From contig JBBCJT010000215.1 in the NCBI GenBank assembly GCA_037190665.1, forward strand, positions 1 to 27,522: a stretch of 27,522 nt of DNA, written 5' to 3'. The stretch's first letter is position 1. Each line of letters starts with the position of its first letter. Made by a program: the position numbers and the translations under genes. This document shows, piece after piece, positions 7,339-14,427 of this stretch. The DNA is from JBBCJT01 sp037190665. Its GTDB lineage: Bacteria > Pseudomonadota > Alphaproteobacteria > Acetobacterales > Acetobacteraceae. The notes beneath the pieces were generated by a model. The model ran no database searches. It had not been told where the DNA came from and saw nothing but the letters and a program-made list of their open reading frames with translations.

Positions 7339-8256
7339 ATGAAACCAGACTCGCCGCGCGACGCAAGCCCGAAGCCGAGCCGGCTGGCTCGCGAGCTGGC
7401 CCCGCGCGTGGTGGAGCTGGCGCGGCGGCAGGGGCTCGCCCCCGGCGACCGGCTCACCGAGCAGGCGCTGGCGCGGTCGCTGCAGGTCTCCCGCACCCCG
7501 GTCCGCGCGGCGCTGGAGGCGCTGGCGCGGGAGGGGATCGTGGCGCGGCGCGAGGCCGGCGGCTACGAATTGCGCCGGCTCCGCGCACCCAAGCCCCCCG
7601 CCGCCCCCGATCCGCCCGACGCGGTGGAGGCATGGTGCCTGCGCATCGGGCGCGAGCGGGCCGTGAACATCCTGCCGGCCGAGGTGTCCGAGGCGGACCT
7701 GATGCGCCGCTACGGCATCAGCCGACCGCTGCTCATGCGGGTGCTGGAGCGGCTGGCGGAGGTCGCGCTCGCCGAACGCAAGCCCGGCCACGGCTGGATT
7801 CTGGCGGAAACCCGCCGCGATCTGCGGCTGCGGGCGGAAAGCTACGCCTTCCGCCTGCTGATCGAGCCGGCCTCCCTGCTCGCCCCCGATTTCGCCCTCC
7901 CCGAGGGCTGGGTCGAGCAGATGCAGGTGCGGCACGAGGCGATGCTCGCCACGCCCTGGACCGAGACGCTGGCGATCCCGCTGTTCGAGATGAACGCCGC
8001 CTTCCACGAGGGCCTCACCGCCGCGTCCGGCAACCGTTTCCTCGCGCTGGCGCAGCAGCAGCAGACGCGGCTGCGGCGCTTCGGCAATTACGACTGGGCC
8101 TGGGGCCACGACCGCGTCGTCGTCTCCTGCACCGAGCATCTGGAGATCCTCGAACAGCTCGCCCGCGGCGCGCGCGACGTGGCGGCGGTGCTGCTGCGCC
8201 GCCACATCGTGCGCGCCGCCGCGCTGCAGCATATCGAACCGCGGTCGCTTCCTTGA
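7339..8256 (+). CDS. GntR-family transcriptional regulator with FCD domain and a second winged-helix-like segment
   Basis: A 305-residue repressor-type regulator. Residues ~14-80 form the GntR winged helix (LAPGDRLTEQALARSLQVSR, then TPVRAALEALAREGIV). Residues ~97-155 look like a second, divergent winged helix (VSEADLMRRYGISRPLLMRVLERLAEVALAERK), making a tandem DNA-binding arrangement. Residues ~165-295 are an FCD ligand domain, with FEMNAAFHEGL, TEHLEIL and LLRRHI supplying likely metal-binding histidines 223, 267 and 289. It lies between the transporter operon (divergent) and the aminotransferase (56 bases downstream, same strand). Regulation of both is inferred. The ligand is probably a carboxylate, as for many FCD regulators. 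Confidence 0.88.
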   Translation: MKPDSPRDASPKPSRLARELAPRVVELARRQGLAPGDRLTEQALARSLQVSRTPVRAALEALAREGIVARREAGGYELRRLRAPKPPAAPDPPDAVEAWCLRIGRERAVNILPAEVSEADLMRRYGISRPLLMRVLERLAEVALAERKPGHGWILAETRRDLRLRAESYAFRLLIEPASLLAPDFALPEGWVEQMQVRHEAMLATPWTETLAIPLFEMNAAFHEGLTAASGNRFLALAQQQQTRLRRFGNYDWAWGHDRVVVSCTEHLEILEQLARGARDVAAVLLRRHIVRAAALQHIEPRSLP

Positions 8257-8268
8257 CGCCAACGCGTA

Positions 8269-8298
8269 TTGTGTCTTTTGATTTATCAAAGGACAAAA
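8269..8298. promoter_or_regulatory. candidate operator, 30-bp inverted repeat before the aminotransferase gene
   Basis: The arms TTGTGTCTTTTGAT (8269-8282) and ATCAAAGGACAAAA (8285-8298) are inverted repeats matching at 12 of 14 positions around a TT centre; the core TTTGAT-TT-ATCAAA is perfect. It is strikingly AT-rich for this genome. TTGACG at 8253-8258 lies 18 bases before TTTGAT, so the repeat could overlap the -10 of a promoter. The adjacent GntR protein is the obvious candidate ligand. No second copy was seen at 7274-7338. Confidence 0.55.
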
Positions 8299-8311
8299 CC
8301 GGAGGATGCCC

Positions 8312-9646
8312 ATGGCTGACACGCTGACCGCCACGCCCAGCCGCGCCGCCATGGAGGCCTACTGGCTGCCGTTCACCGCCAACCGCGCCTTCAAGGAGAA
8401 CCCGCGCCTCTTCGTCGCGGCGGAGGGCATGTACTACACGACTGCCGACGGGCGGCGGATCCTCGACGGCATGGCCGGGCTGTGGTGCGTCAACGCCGGC
8501 CATGCCGCGCCGCGCGTCGCCGCCGCGATCAAGGCGCAGGCGGATGCGCTCGACTACGTCTCCTCCTTCGGTATGAGCCACCCGCTCGCCTTCGAGCTGG
8601 CACATCGCATCGCCGCCGTGGCGCCCGAGGGGCTCGACCACGTGTTCTTCGTCAACTCCGGGTCGGAAGCGGTGGACACCGCGCTCAAGATCGCCCGCGC
8701 CTACCATCAGGCGCGCGGCGAGGGCCGGCGCATCCGGCTGGTCGGCCGTGCGAAGGGCTATCACGGCATGGGGTTCGGCGGCCTGTCGGTGGCCGGCATT
8801 TCCCGCCATCGCCGCGATTTCGGCCCGCTGCTGGGCGATGTGGACCACCTGCCGCACACCCACGACATCGCCCACAACGCCTTTTCGCGCGGCCAGCCCG
8901 CCTGGGGCGCACATCTGGCCGACGAGCTGGAGGCGATCTGCGCGATCCACGACCCCACCACCATCGCGGCCGTGATCGTGGAGCCGGTCACCGGTTCGGG
9001 TGGCGTGCTGCCGCCGCCGGTCGGCTACCTGGAACGCCTGCGCGAGATCACCGCGCGGCACGGCATCCTGCTGATCCATGACGAGGTGATCACCGGCTTC
9101 GGCCGGCTCGGCGCGCCGTTCGGCTCGCAGGCGCTGGGCGTGACGCCGGACATCATCACCTGTGCGAAGGGCATGACCAACGGCGCAGTGCCGATGGGCG
9201 GCGTGATCGTCAGCGGCAAGGTGTTCGACGCGTTCATGAGCGGCCCGGCCGACGTGCCGGAGCTGATGCACGGCTACACCTATTCCGGCCACCCCCTCGC
9301 CTGCGCGGCCGGGATCGCCACGCTCGACACCTACGAGCAGGAGGGCATCTTCGAGCGCGCAGCGGAGACTGCGAAGACGTGGGAGGCCGCAGCGCATGCG
9401 CTGAAGGACTCGCCGCACGTCATCGACATTCGCAACATCGGCCTGCTGGGCGCGATCGAACTCGAACCCCGCACCGGCGCGCCGGGCACGCGTGCGCAGG
9501 CGGTGGTGAAGCACTGCTTCGAAAAGGGCGTGCTGGTGCGTCCCAACGGGGACGCGTTGGTGATCTCGCCGCCGCTGATCATCACCGATAGCGAGATCGA
9601 CCGGATCTTCACCACGATCCGTGGTGCGCTTGCGGACCTGAACTGA
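8312..9646 (+). CDS. class III aminotransferase, omega-amino acid (beta-alanine):pyruvate type
   Basis: A 444-residue PLP-dependent fold-type I aminotransferase. Such enzymes move the terminal amino group of beta-alanine, taurine-like or other omega-amines to pyruvate, giving a semialdehyde and alanine. Diagnostic stretches are YWLPFTANRAFKENPRLF near the start, VFFVNSGSEAVDTALKIA (PLP phosphate cup), LIHDEVITGFGR and ITCAKGMTNGAVPMGG with the Schiff-base lysine at residue 286. GGAGG at 8301-8305 is well spaced for the ATG at 8312 and abuts the ATG at 8306, so 8312 is preferred. The length matches the family. The neighbouring Ntn hydrolase and peptide-type importer suggest the amine donor is released from an imported conjugate. 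The exact donor is not determined. Confidence 0.92.
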   Translation: MADTLTATPSRAAMEAYWLPFTANRAFKENPRLFVAAEGMYYTTADGRRILDGMAGLWCVNAGHAAPRVAAAIKAQADALDYVSSFGMSHPLAFELAHRIAAVAPEGLDHVFFVNSGSEAVDTALKIARAYHQARGEGRRIRLVGRAKGYHGMGFGGLSVAGISRHRRDFGPLLGDVDHLPHTHDIAHNAFSRGQPAWGAHLADELEAICAIHDPTTIAAVIVEPVTGSGGVLPPPVGYLERLREITARHGILLIHDEVITGFGRLGAPFGSQALGVTPDIITCAKGMTNGAVPMGGVIVSGKVFDAFMSGPADVPELMHGYTYSGHPLACAAGIATLDTYEQEGIFERAAETAKTWEAAAHALKDSPHVIDIRNIGLLGAIELEPRTGAPGTRAQAVVKHCFEKGVLVRPNGDALVISPPLIITDSEIDRIFTTIRGALADLN

Positions 9647-9651
9647 AGGGC

Positions 9652-9695
9652 GGGGCTCTGCCCCGACCCCGGGGTCCGGGGAGGGGCTTTGCCCT
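9652..9695. terminator. GC-rich hairpins after the aminotransferase, repeat-family relative
   Basis: GGGGC/GCCCC with loop TCT (9652-9664) and GGGGC/GCCCT with loop TTT (9683-9695) flank CCCCGGGG. The design of short stems with 3-base loops matches the repeats at 88-190 and 258-346. It begins six bases past the stop codon, so a transcript-end role is likely; there is no U-tract. Confidence 0.5.
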
Positions 9696-9811
9696 ATACC
9701 TTCTCTTGCCGAACTGGCGGGCGGTTCGAACCTGACTCCACCGGACCTGAGCATGTCGATGAGCTCACACTCCCGCAGTCCGTCGGACCGGTCAGTAGCG
9801 GTGGGAAAGCT

Positions 9812-9990
9812 GTGACAGTGTCGATCGAGCGCTCACAACCTCAGCCCCGCCCGGTACCTCTCCGCGCACATTGAAGCTCGCGGAACGCATCGCCCGCGAC
9901 CTCATCACAGGACTGGATGTTGCTGCCTCAGAAAGCCGCAAACCAATTCGCGATCTGATCCGCATCCTTCGTCCGGCTCAGCGCCAGCGA
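9812..9990 (+). pseudogene. possible frameshifted, truncated N-terminus of a GntR-type regulator
   Basis: A GTG at 9812 opens MTVSIERSQPQPRPVPLR, which soon hits a stop. Shifting frame near 9865 continues as TLKLAERIARDLITGLDVAAS, which resembles the first helix of GntR winged-helix domains. The frame then ends at a TAA at 9988-9990 inside the 3' end of the convergent asparaginase gene, with no recognition helix. This looks like a decayed regulator start left by a rearrangement. The match is short, so chance remains possible. The rest of 9696-9811 shows no gene. Confidence 0.28.
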
Positions 9991-10902
9991 TAACAGGATG
10001 CGCGCCTGCTGCGGATTGAGCGGCCCCGAGGGGATGCCCGCCGACTCAGCCCATGTCACCCGGCCCGCGCCGGTCCGGCTGGAGCGGACCACGACAAGTC
10101 CCTTGCCGATGGCGTCTGCCACAGCGGCTTTCGCCATCGTCGAGAGCGTCCCGTTGCCGGTGCAGGCGAGCACAATCCCGGCAGCCCCGGATGCGACCAC
10201 AGCGTCGAACAGGAACGCCGGCGCATCCTGATAGGCGTAGAGGATTTCCACACGCGGCAATGCCGCGCACCCTGTCACGTCGAAGCCCGGCAGGCCGTCC
10301 GGCGCGCCGCCGGCAAGGACGATGCGGTCCGGCAGGACTTCGCCGATGAGGCCCCCCGCTTCCGGCCGAAACGCGGCGACGGCGTTCGCGTGACGCTTGC
10401 GTGCGCAGGGCGCGGCGATGATCTCGTCGTCCATCACCACCAGCACGCCCCGCCCCCTCGCGCCCTGATCGGCGGCCACCCTGACCGCCCCGAGGAAGTT
10501 GCGCGGCCCGTCCGATCCCAGCGCACCTCCCGGCCGCATCGCCGCGGTCATCACCACCGGCTTGCCCGGCGGCGTCGTGAGCGCGAGGAACAGTGCGGTT
10601 TCCTCCAGCGTGTCGGTGCCGTGGGTGATGACGATGCCGTCCACGTCCGGGCTCGCCAGATGGGCGTGAACGCGGCGTGCGAGTTCGAGGAGCTGCGCCT
10701 GCCCCAGATCGCTGCTGGGCATGCGCACGACCTCCTCGTGCCGAATGTCGGCGAACCCTTCGACGAGGCCCAGCAGGTCCGGATCGAGCGGTGGGCCGGC
10801 CTGGTCGAGCTTGTAATGCACCAGCCTGTCGGCCGCCTGCGCCCGGCTGGCGATGGTGCCGCCGGTGGACAGCAGCACCAGCCGGGCGCGCCGCGTCGTC
10901 AC
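9928..10902 (-). CDS. asparaginase/glutaminase-family amidohydrolase
   Basis: A 324-residue L-asparaginase-family enzyme (bacterial type I/II fold), hydrolysing a side-chain or related amide to release ammonia. Both catalytic signatures are present: LLSTGGTIAS near the start with the nucleophile Thr16, and VITHGTDTLEET with Thr96-Asp97. RKRHANAVAAF supplies the expected lysine (Lys169). No signal peptide is seen, so it is cytoplasmic. The start is the GTG at 10902, whose GTGA overlaps the stop of the upstream gene; the frame extends further upstream but only as an antisense-like shadow. It is translationally coupled to the NTF2-like gene and therefore under the LacI-operator promoter. The real substrate may be an asparagine-like amide of the imported compound rather than asparagine itself. 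Confidence 0.9.
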   Translation of the reverse strand: MTTRRARLVLLSTGGTIASRAQAADRLVHYKLDQAGPPLDPDLLGLVEGFADIRHEEVVRMPSSDLGQAQLLELARRVHAHLASPDVDGIVITHGTDTLEETALFLALTTPPGKPVVMTAAMRPGGALGSDGPRNFLGAVRVAADQGARGRGVLVVMDDEIIAAPCARKRHANAVAAFRPEAGGLIGEVLPDRIVLAGGAPDGLPGFDVTGCAALPRVEILYAYQDAPAFLFDAVVASGAAGIVLACTGNGTLSTMAKAAVADAIGKGLVVVRSSRTGAGRVTWAESAGIPSGPLNPQQARILLSLALSRTKDADQIANWFAAF

Positions 10903-11957
10903 GGTCGGTGCTGAACGCCGGATGCCGCCGTATCCGCGCGGATGATCTGGGCCATGACTGCGATCTCGTCGAAAATGCGCCACTCGCGGATGATCTTGCC
11001 CCGCCGCAGTTCGAAATGCGAGGAGCCGAGGATGTTCACCGGCGCCCCGTTCGTCGGCCCGTAGACCGGCGATCCCGAATACGTGCCGCGCAGCAGCCAG
11101 ATCGTCGCGATGCGCAGGCCGAGATCCTGCGAATCGTGCACCACGAAATCCCGGATCTCCATCTTGCCGTCCGGAAAGGGCGCGAGCAGCGACATCATCT
11201 CGAGCTGCATGTTGGAGATGCCCATCACGCGCCGCAGCCGCACCGTCTGACACACCGAGGTATCCGCGTAGTAGTGCGGCACACGGTCGAACAGGCGCTG
11301 GTTCCAGACCTCCTCGAACATCTCCTGGATGAACCGGCACTCCGCGACGAACGTATCAGGCCGGCGGCCGGAGATGCCTTCCACCACCGGATCCGCGACG
11401 CGTCCGCCGAAGATGCGATCGCTCGCGCCCCCACCCATCGCCGCACCGAGCACCGGCGAGCGCTGCGCGAGCTGGGCCGCCATGTCCCGCGGGTCGAGGT
11501 CGAGGTGCTGCAGCACGGCGTATTCGTCCCGGCTGAGCCATTCCTCCACCACCTTGCCGTCCTGCACGAGGCAATGGGCGACACTGCGGTTCACCCAGTC
11601 CTTTCCCGTCGGCGGGCCGTAGGTCCAGTGGCCGAGATGGGTGGCGTTGTTGAAGACACGGTGAGAGCTGATGAAGCCGCGCCGCCCGCGCGCTTCCCAC
11701 ACCACGTCATCATGCCCCCCGCCGCGATTGGGGAAGGCGACCATGCGCTGCACCGAGTTCAGCATCACATGGTTGAAGCCGTAGGTTTCCCCGTAGGCGG
11801 TGTGGACCTTCACGCCCGGCGCGTAGTGGTCGCGCAGGTGACCGAGGCCGCGGGTGATCCAGATGCGGTCCGTCCAGCTTGTGATGTAGTCGCGCGGATC
11901 CTGATACGGCGCGTACACGTCGGCATCGATCGCGGCGAGCTGGTCTTCGTAGCGCAC
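10899..11957 (-). CDS. tandem NTF2/SnoaL-like domain protein, function unknown
   Basis: A 352-residue cytoplasmic protein with two NTF2/SnoaL-like halves (about 25-150 and 210-345). Each half has the cone-fold pattern ending in a glycine turn and a tryptophan strand: DGKVVEEWLSRDE in the first, GKIIREWRIFDE in the second. Single-domain relatives include polyketide cyclases, ketosteroid isomerases and many uncharacterised catabolic proteins. The start is taken as GTG at 11957 with GAGGAG eight bases upstream. The longer ATG frame from 12032 would run through the operator at 12000-12013, which argues against it. It is the first gene of the operon with the asparaginase. It could isomerise, dehydrate or bind a pathway intermediate; no catalytic residue is certain. 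Confidence 0.8.
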   Translation of the reverse strand: MRYEDQLAAIDADVYAPYQDPRDYITSWTDRIWITRGLGHLRDHYAPGVKVHTAYGETYGFNHVMLNSVQRMVAFPNRGGGHDDVVWEARGRRGFISSHRVFNNATHLGHWTYGPPTGKDWVNRSVAHCLVQDGKVVEEWLSRDEYAVLQHLDLDPRDMAAQLAQRSPVLGAAMGGGASDRIFGGRVADPVVEGISGRRPDTFVAECRFIQEMFEEVWNQRLFDRVPHYYADTSVCQTVRLRRVMGISNMQLEMMSLLAPFPDGKMEIRDFVVHDSQDLGLRIATIWLLRGTYSGSPVYGPTNGAPVNILGSSHFELRRGKIIREWRIFDEIAVMAQIIRADTAASGVQHRP

Positions 11958-11999
11958 CCTCGGTCTCCTCGTCCTGTCCGGGGTCAGAAGACATTTTTC

Positions 12000-12013
12000 T
12001 GCATTCGAATGCA
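12000..12013. promoter_or_regulatory. LacI-family operator O1, TGCATTCGAATGCA (perfect palindrome)
   Basis: An exact 14-bp palindrome with a central CG, the usual form of LacI-family sites, lies 43 bases upstream of the GTG of the NTF2-like gene. The same sequence recurs at 18602 and 18721. The minus-strand promoter is not obvious; TTGGTG (minus, 12032-12027) could be a -35 with the operator covering the -10. Confidence 0.85.
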
Positions 12014-12068
12014 AGTCTCGAACAGGCACCAAGCCGGCGATTGGCTGAATTTAGCGAAATTCTGGGCC

Positions 12069-12097
12069 TTGGAAGATCGGCAGTGCGGCTCTATAGT
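12069..12097 (+). promoter_or_regulatory. promoter of the bicupin-LacI unit
   Basis: TTGGAA (12069-12074), a 17-base spacer and TATAGT (12092-12097) make a good sigma-70-type promoter in an otherwise GC-rich region. Transcription would start near 12104, inside operator O2, so a bound repressor would block it directly. Confidence 0.65.
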
Positions 12098-12110
12098 GCA
12101 TTCGAAACCA
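12097..12110. promoter_or_regulatory. LacI-family operator O2, imperfect (TGCATTCGAAACCA)
   Basis: It matches the TGCATTCGAATGCA palindrome at 12 of 14 positions; only two bases in the right half differ. It overlaps the -10 end and predicted start point of the bicupin promoter. Its centre is 97 bp from O1, so a repressor tetramer or dimer pair could act on both divergent units. The weaker site may allow leaky autoregulation of the regulator gene. Confidence 0.75.
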
Positions 12111-12171
12111 AACACCACGCAGCGCCCCCTCCCCCGCCCGGGCGCTGCCGCACAGACGGAAGGAGCCCGCC

Positions 12172-13317
12172 ATGACCGATGTCACGCTCACGCCGGAGGA
12201 GGCCGAGGCGAGAGTGGTGCGGCGCCGGGACATGGTCCCCTGCCGGCTCGCCTTCATCGACTGCAAGATGCCGGGGTCGGATCGCAAGGAGAACTACTCC
12301 CTGATCGGCGCGGGGGTGACCCAGTCCGCCGATCAGGTGGTGAACCTGACCGATCCGCACGGTTTCAGCCTCGGCGTCGCCGCCATGCCTCCCGGCACCA
12401 CCAACAACCTCCACGTCCACTACACCGCCGAGGTGTTCATGGTGTTCAAGGGCACCTGGACCTTCCGCTGGGGCGCGAACGGCGACGAGGGCGAGGTGGT
12501 CGGCCGCGCCGGCGACGTGGTCTCGATCCCGACCTGGATCTTCCGCGGCTTCACCAACAGCGGGTCGGAGGATGGCTGGATCTTCACCGCGCTCGGCGGC
12601 GACGACACCGGCGGCATCCTCTGGCATCCCAGCATCCTGGCGCATGCCGCGCGGCACGGGCTCTACCTCACGCGCGACAACATGCTGGTGGACACCGCCG
12701 CCGGTCAGCCACAGCCCGCGCCGGAAAGGCTGATCCAGCCGATGGCGGATGCGGACATCGCCGCGATGCGGCGCTGGACGGTGGAGGAAATGCAGGGGCG
12801 GATGGTCACCACCGCCCAGCGCGCCTGGTCCGACCACGCGCTGCTCGACAGTGCGCTGCCGGGCCATGCCAGCGCCCTCGCGCCCGTCCTGGGACACGGG
12901 ATCAGCCAGGATCGCGACCAGCTCCCGCCCATCCGCAATCCGCATGGCCTCGCGATCGAATGGCTGCGCATCGCGCCCGGCCAGCAGGTCGGTCCCTTCC
13001 GGCTCGGCGTGAAGCAGGCGCTGATCGTGTTCAAGGGGGCGGCCAGCGTGGTGCTGAATGCGGGCAAGGATGCCGTTGCACTGGACGTGGGCGCCCAGGA
13101 ACTCGTCTCGGTGCCCGAGCAGGTGTGGCGCAGCGTGGCCTGTGCCGGCGACCAGCCGGTGGAGATCGCGGTGCTGACCGGCGGCGATGGACCGGCCCGG
13201 GTGGAATGGCATCCGGAGATCATGGAGCAGGCGCGCGCCAGGGGCGTCGGGATCGATCACGCGGGCTACATCGCGCCGGTGCATCTGCTGCCCGGCTCGG
13301 CGATGAGCGCGGCCTGA
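12172..13317 (+). CDS. bicupin protein, possible dioxygenase/isomerase-like enzyme
   Basis: A 381-residue cytoplasmic protein with two cupin domains. The N-terminal cupin holds a metal-site motif, His81-x-His83-x3-Glu87 in LHVHYTAEVFMVFKG. The usual final His of the second cupin motif is replaced by Arg in PTWIFRGFTN, so the metal site may be three-residue. The C-terminal cupin (about 250-350, KQALIVFKGAASVVLN) lacks the His cluster and is probably structural or ligand-binding. AGGAG precedes the ATG at 12172. It is the first gene of the operon with the LacI regulator and lies directly behind promoter/operator O2. A catalytic role on the imported compound or a sensing role is possible; the reaction is unknown. 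Confidence 0.8.
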   Translation: MTDVTLTPEEAEARVVRRRDMVPCRLAFIDCKMPGSDRKENYSLIGAGVTQSADQVVNLTDPHGFSLGVAAMPPGTTNNLHVHYTAEVFMVFKGTWTFRWGANGDEGEVVGRAGDVVSIPTWIFRGFTNSGSEDGWIFTALGGDDTGGILWHPSILAHAARHGLYLTRDNMLVDTAAGQPQPAPERLIQPMADADIAAMRRWTVEEMQGRMVTTAQRAWSDHALLDSALPGHASALAPVLGHGISQDRDQLPPIRNPHGLAIEWLRIAPGQQVGPFRLGVKQALIVFKGAASVVLNAGKDAVALDVGAQELVSVPEQVWRSVACAGDQPVEIAVLTGGDGPARVEWHPEIMEQARARGVGIDHAGYIAPVHLLPGSAMSAA

Positions 13318-13386
13318 CGCGATCCGCTTGCAACGCGACGGTCGAGGGAAGCATATCCGTTGGGCGAAATGACTCGAGGAACGCCC

Positions 13387-14427
13387 GTGGACGTGCCGAC
13401 CCCGACCCGTCGTCGCACCGGCCGCAAGGAGAAGCGGCGCCGCGTCACCTCCTACGATGTGGCGCAGGCGGCCGGCGTCGCGCAATCGACCGTCTCTCGG
13501 TGCTTCCAGGGCGAGGCCAGCATCTCGGCAGAAACGCGCGCGAAGGTCGAGGAGGCCGCCCGCGCGCTCGGCTACACGCCGAATGCGCTGGCGCGTTCTC
13601 TCATCACGCAGCGTTCCGACCTCGTCGGCGTCGTGGCGACCAGGCACACGATGCGCAACAACCCCGAAGTGGTCTACGCGATCGGCGACCGGCTCGCGGC
13701 CGCCGGCAAACGGCTGCTGCTCATGGTCGTGGCCAACGATCAGGTCGCGGTGGAGACGCTGCAGGGGGCGCTGGAATTCCCGCTCGACGGGCTGATCGCC
13801 TGCGTCCACATGCCGGACGAGATCATCCGCAGCTTCCTGCTGCGCCAGATCCCGGTCCTGTCCTTCAACCGCACCGTCCCCCGCGCGCGGGTCGATTCCG
13901 TGACCGTGGATCACGCCCGCGCCACGCGGCAGGTCGCCACGTTGCTGCATCAGGCCGGCCACCGGCGCTTCCTGTGCATCAGCGGCCCGGAAGCCGCGCC
14001 CGTCAGCAGCCAGCGCATCAGCGGCGTACTGTTCCGCCTGTCGGAGCTCGGCATCGCCAACGTGCCGGTGAGCCGGACCGACTACTCGTATGAGGGGAGC
14101 CGGCAAGCCATCGTCGCCCACGCCGCCGCGGCCGGCCGGCCGGATGCGATCGTCTGCGCGAATGACCAGCTCGCGCTCGGCGCGATGGATGGCTGCCGGT
14201 TCGATCTCGGCTGGCGCATTCCGGAGGACGTCTCCATCGTCGGCTTCGACGACATCCCCGAAGCGGCCCGCCCGAGCAACGCGCTGACGACCGTGCGGCA
14301 GGATTCGGAGATGATGGCGAACACCGCCGTCGAACTGCTGCTGAAGCGCATCGCCGCACCGGACTCGGCGGCGCAGACCGTGCAGTTGCCGACGACGCTG
14401 ATCCGGCGGAACTCCGCCCGGTTCTAG
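13387..14427 (+). CDS. LacI-family transcriptional regulator
   Basis: A 346-residue regulator with a LacI helix-turn-helix (VTSYDVAQAAGVAQSTVSRCF, residues ~20-40), hinge helix PNALARSL (~65-72) and a periplasmic-binding-protein-like ligand domain containing DAIVCANDQLALGAMDG and VSIVGFDDIPEA. The start GTG at 13387 has GAGGA six bases upstream; ATG at 13369 or TTG at 13360 would add 6 or 9 residues. It follows the bicupin by 69 bases on the same strand. TGCATTCGAATGCA sites in front of its own operon and of the other three units make it the probable repressor of the entire region. The effector is presumably the imported compound or a product. Its TAG stop shares the CTAG at 14424-14427 with the convergent ATPase gene. 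Confidence 0.93.
   Translation: MDVPTPTRRRTGRKEKRRRVTSYDVAQAAGVAQSTVSRCFQGEASISAETRAKVEEAARALGYTPNALARSLITQRSDLVGVVATRHTMRNNPEVVYAIGDRLAAAGKRLLLMVVANDQVAVETLQGALEFPLDGLIACVHMPDEIIRSFLLRQIPVLSFNRTVPRARVDSVTVDHARATRQVATLLHQAGHRRFLCISGPEAAPVSSQRISGVLFRLSELGIANVPVSRTDYSYEGSRQAIVAHAAAAGRPDAIVCANDQLALGAMDGCRFDLGWRIPEDVSIVGFDDIPEAARPSNALTTVRQDSEMMANTAVELLLKRIAAPDSAAQTVQLPTTLIRRNSARF

Noticed and set aside
9719..9733. GGTTCGAACC resembling a tRNA T-arm, as a possible tRNA fragment or integration site
   Set aside because: The flanking bases do not form the 5-bp T stem, no other tRNA arm lies upstream and no integrase gene is near. It is only a 10-bp palindrome.
9827..9838. GAGCGCTCACAA, identical to one half of the symmetric lac operator
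   Set aside because: The left half does not match and the site lies within a remnant region with no promoter for a live gene. The cluster's LacI protein has a clear different site (TGCATTCGAATGCA).
10677..14093. 1138-codon plus-strand frame spanning several genes
   Set aside because: It crosses the asparaginase, NTF2-like, bicupin and LacI genes in the wrong strand or frame and contains both promoter regions; the product has no recognisable domain.
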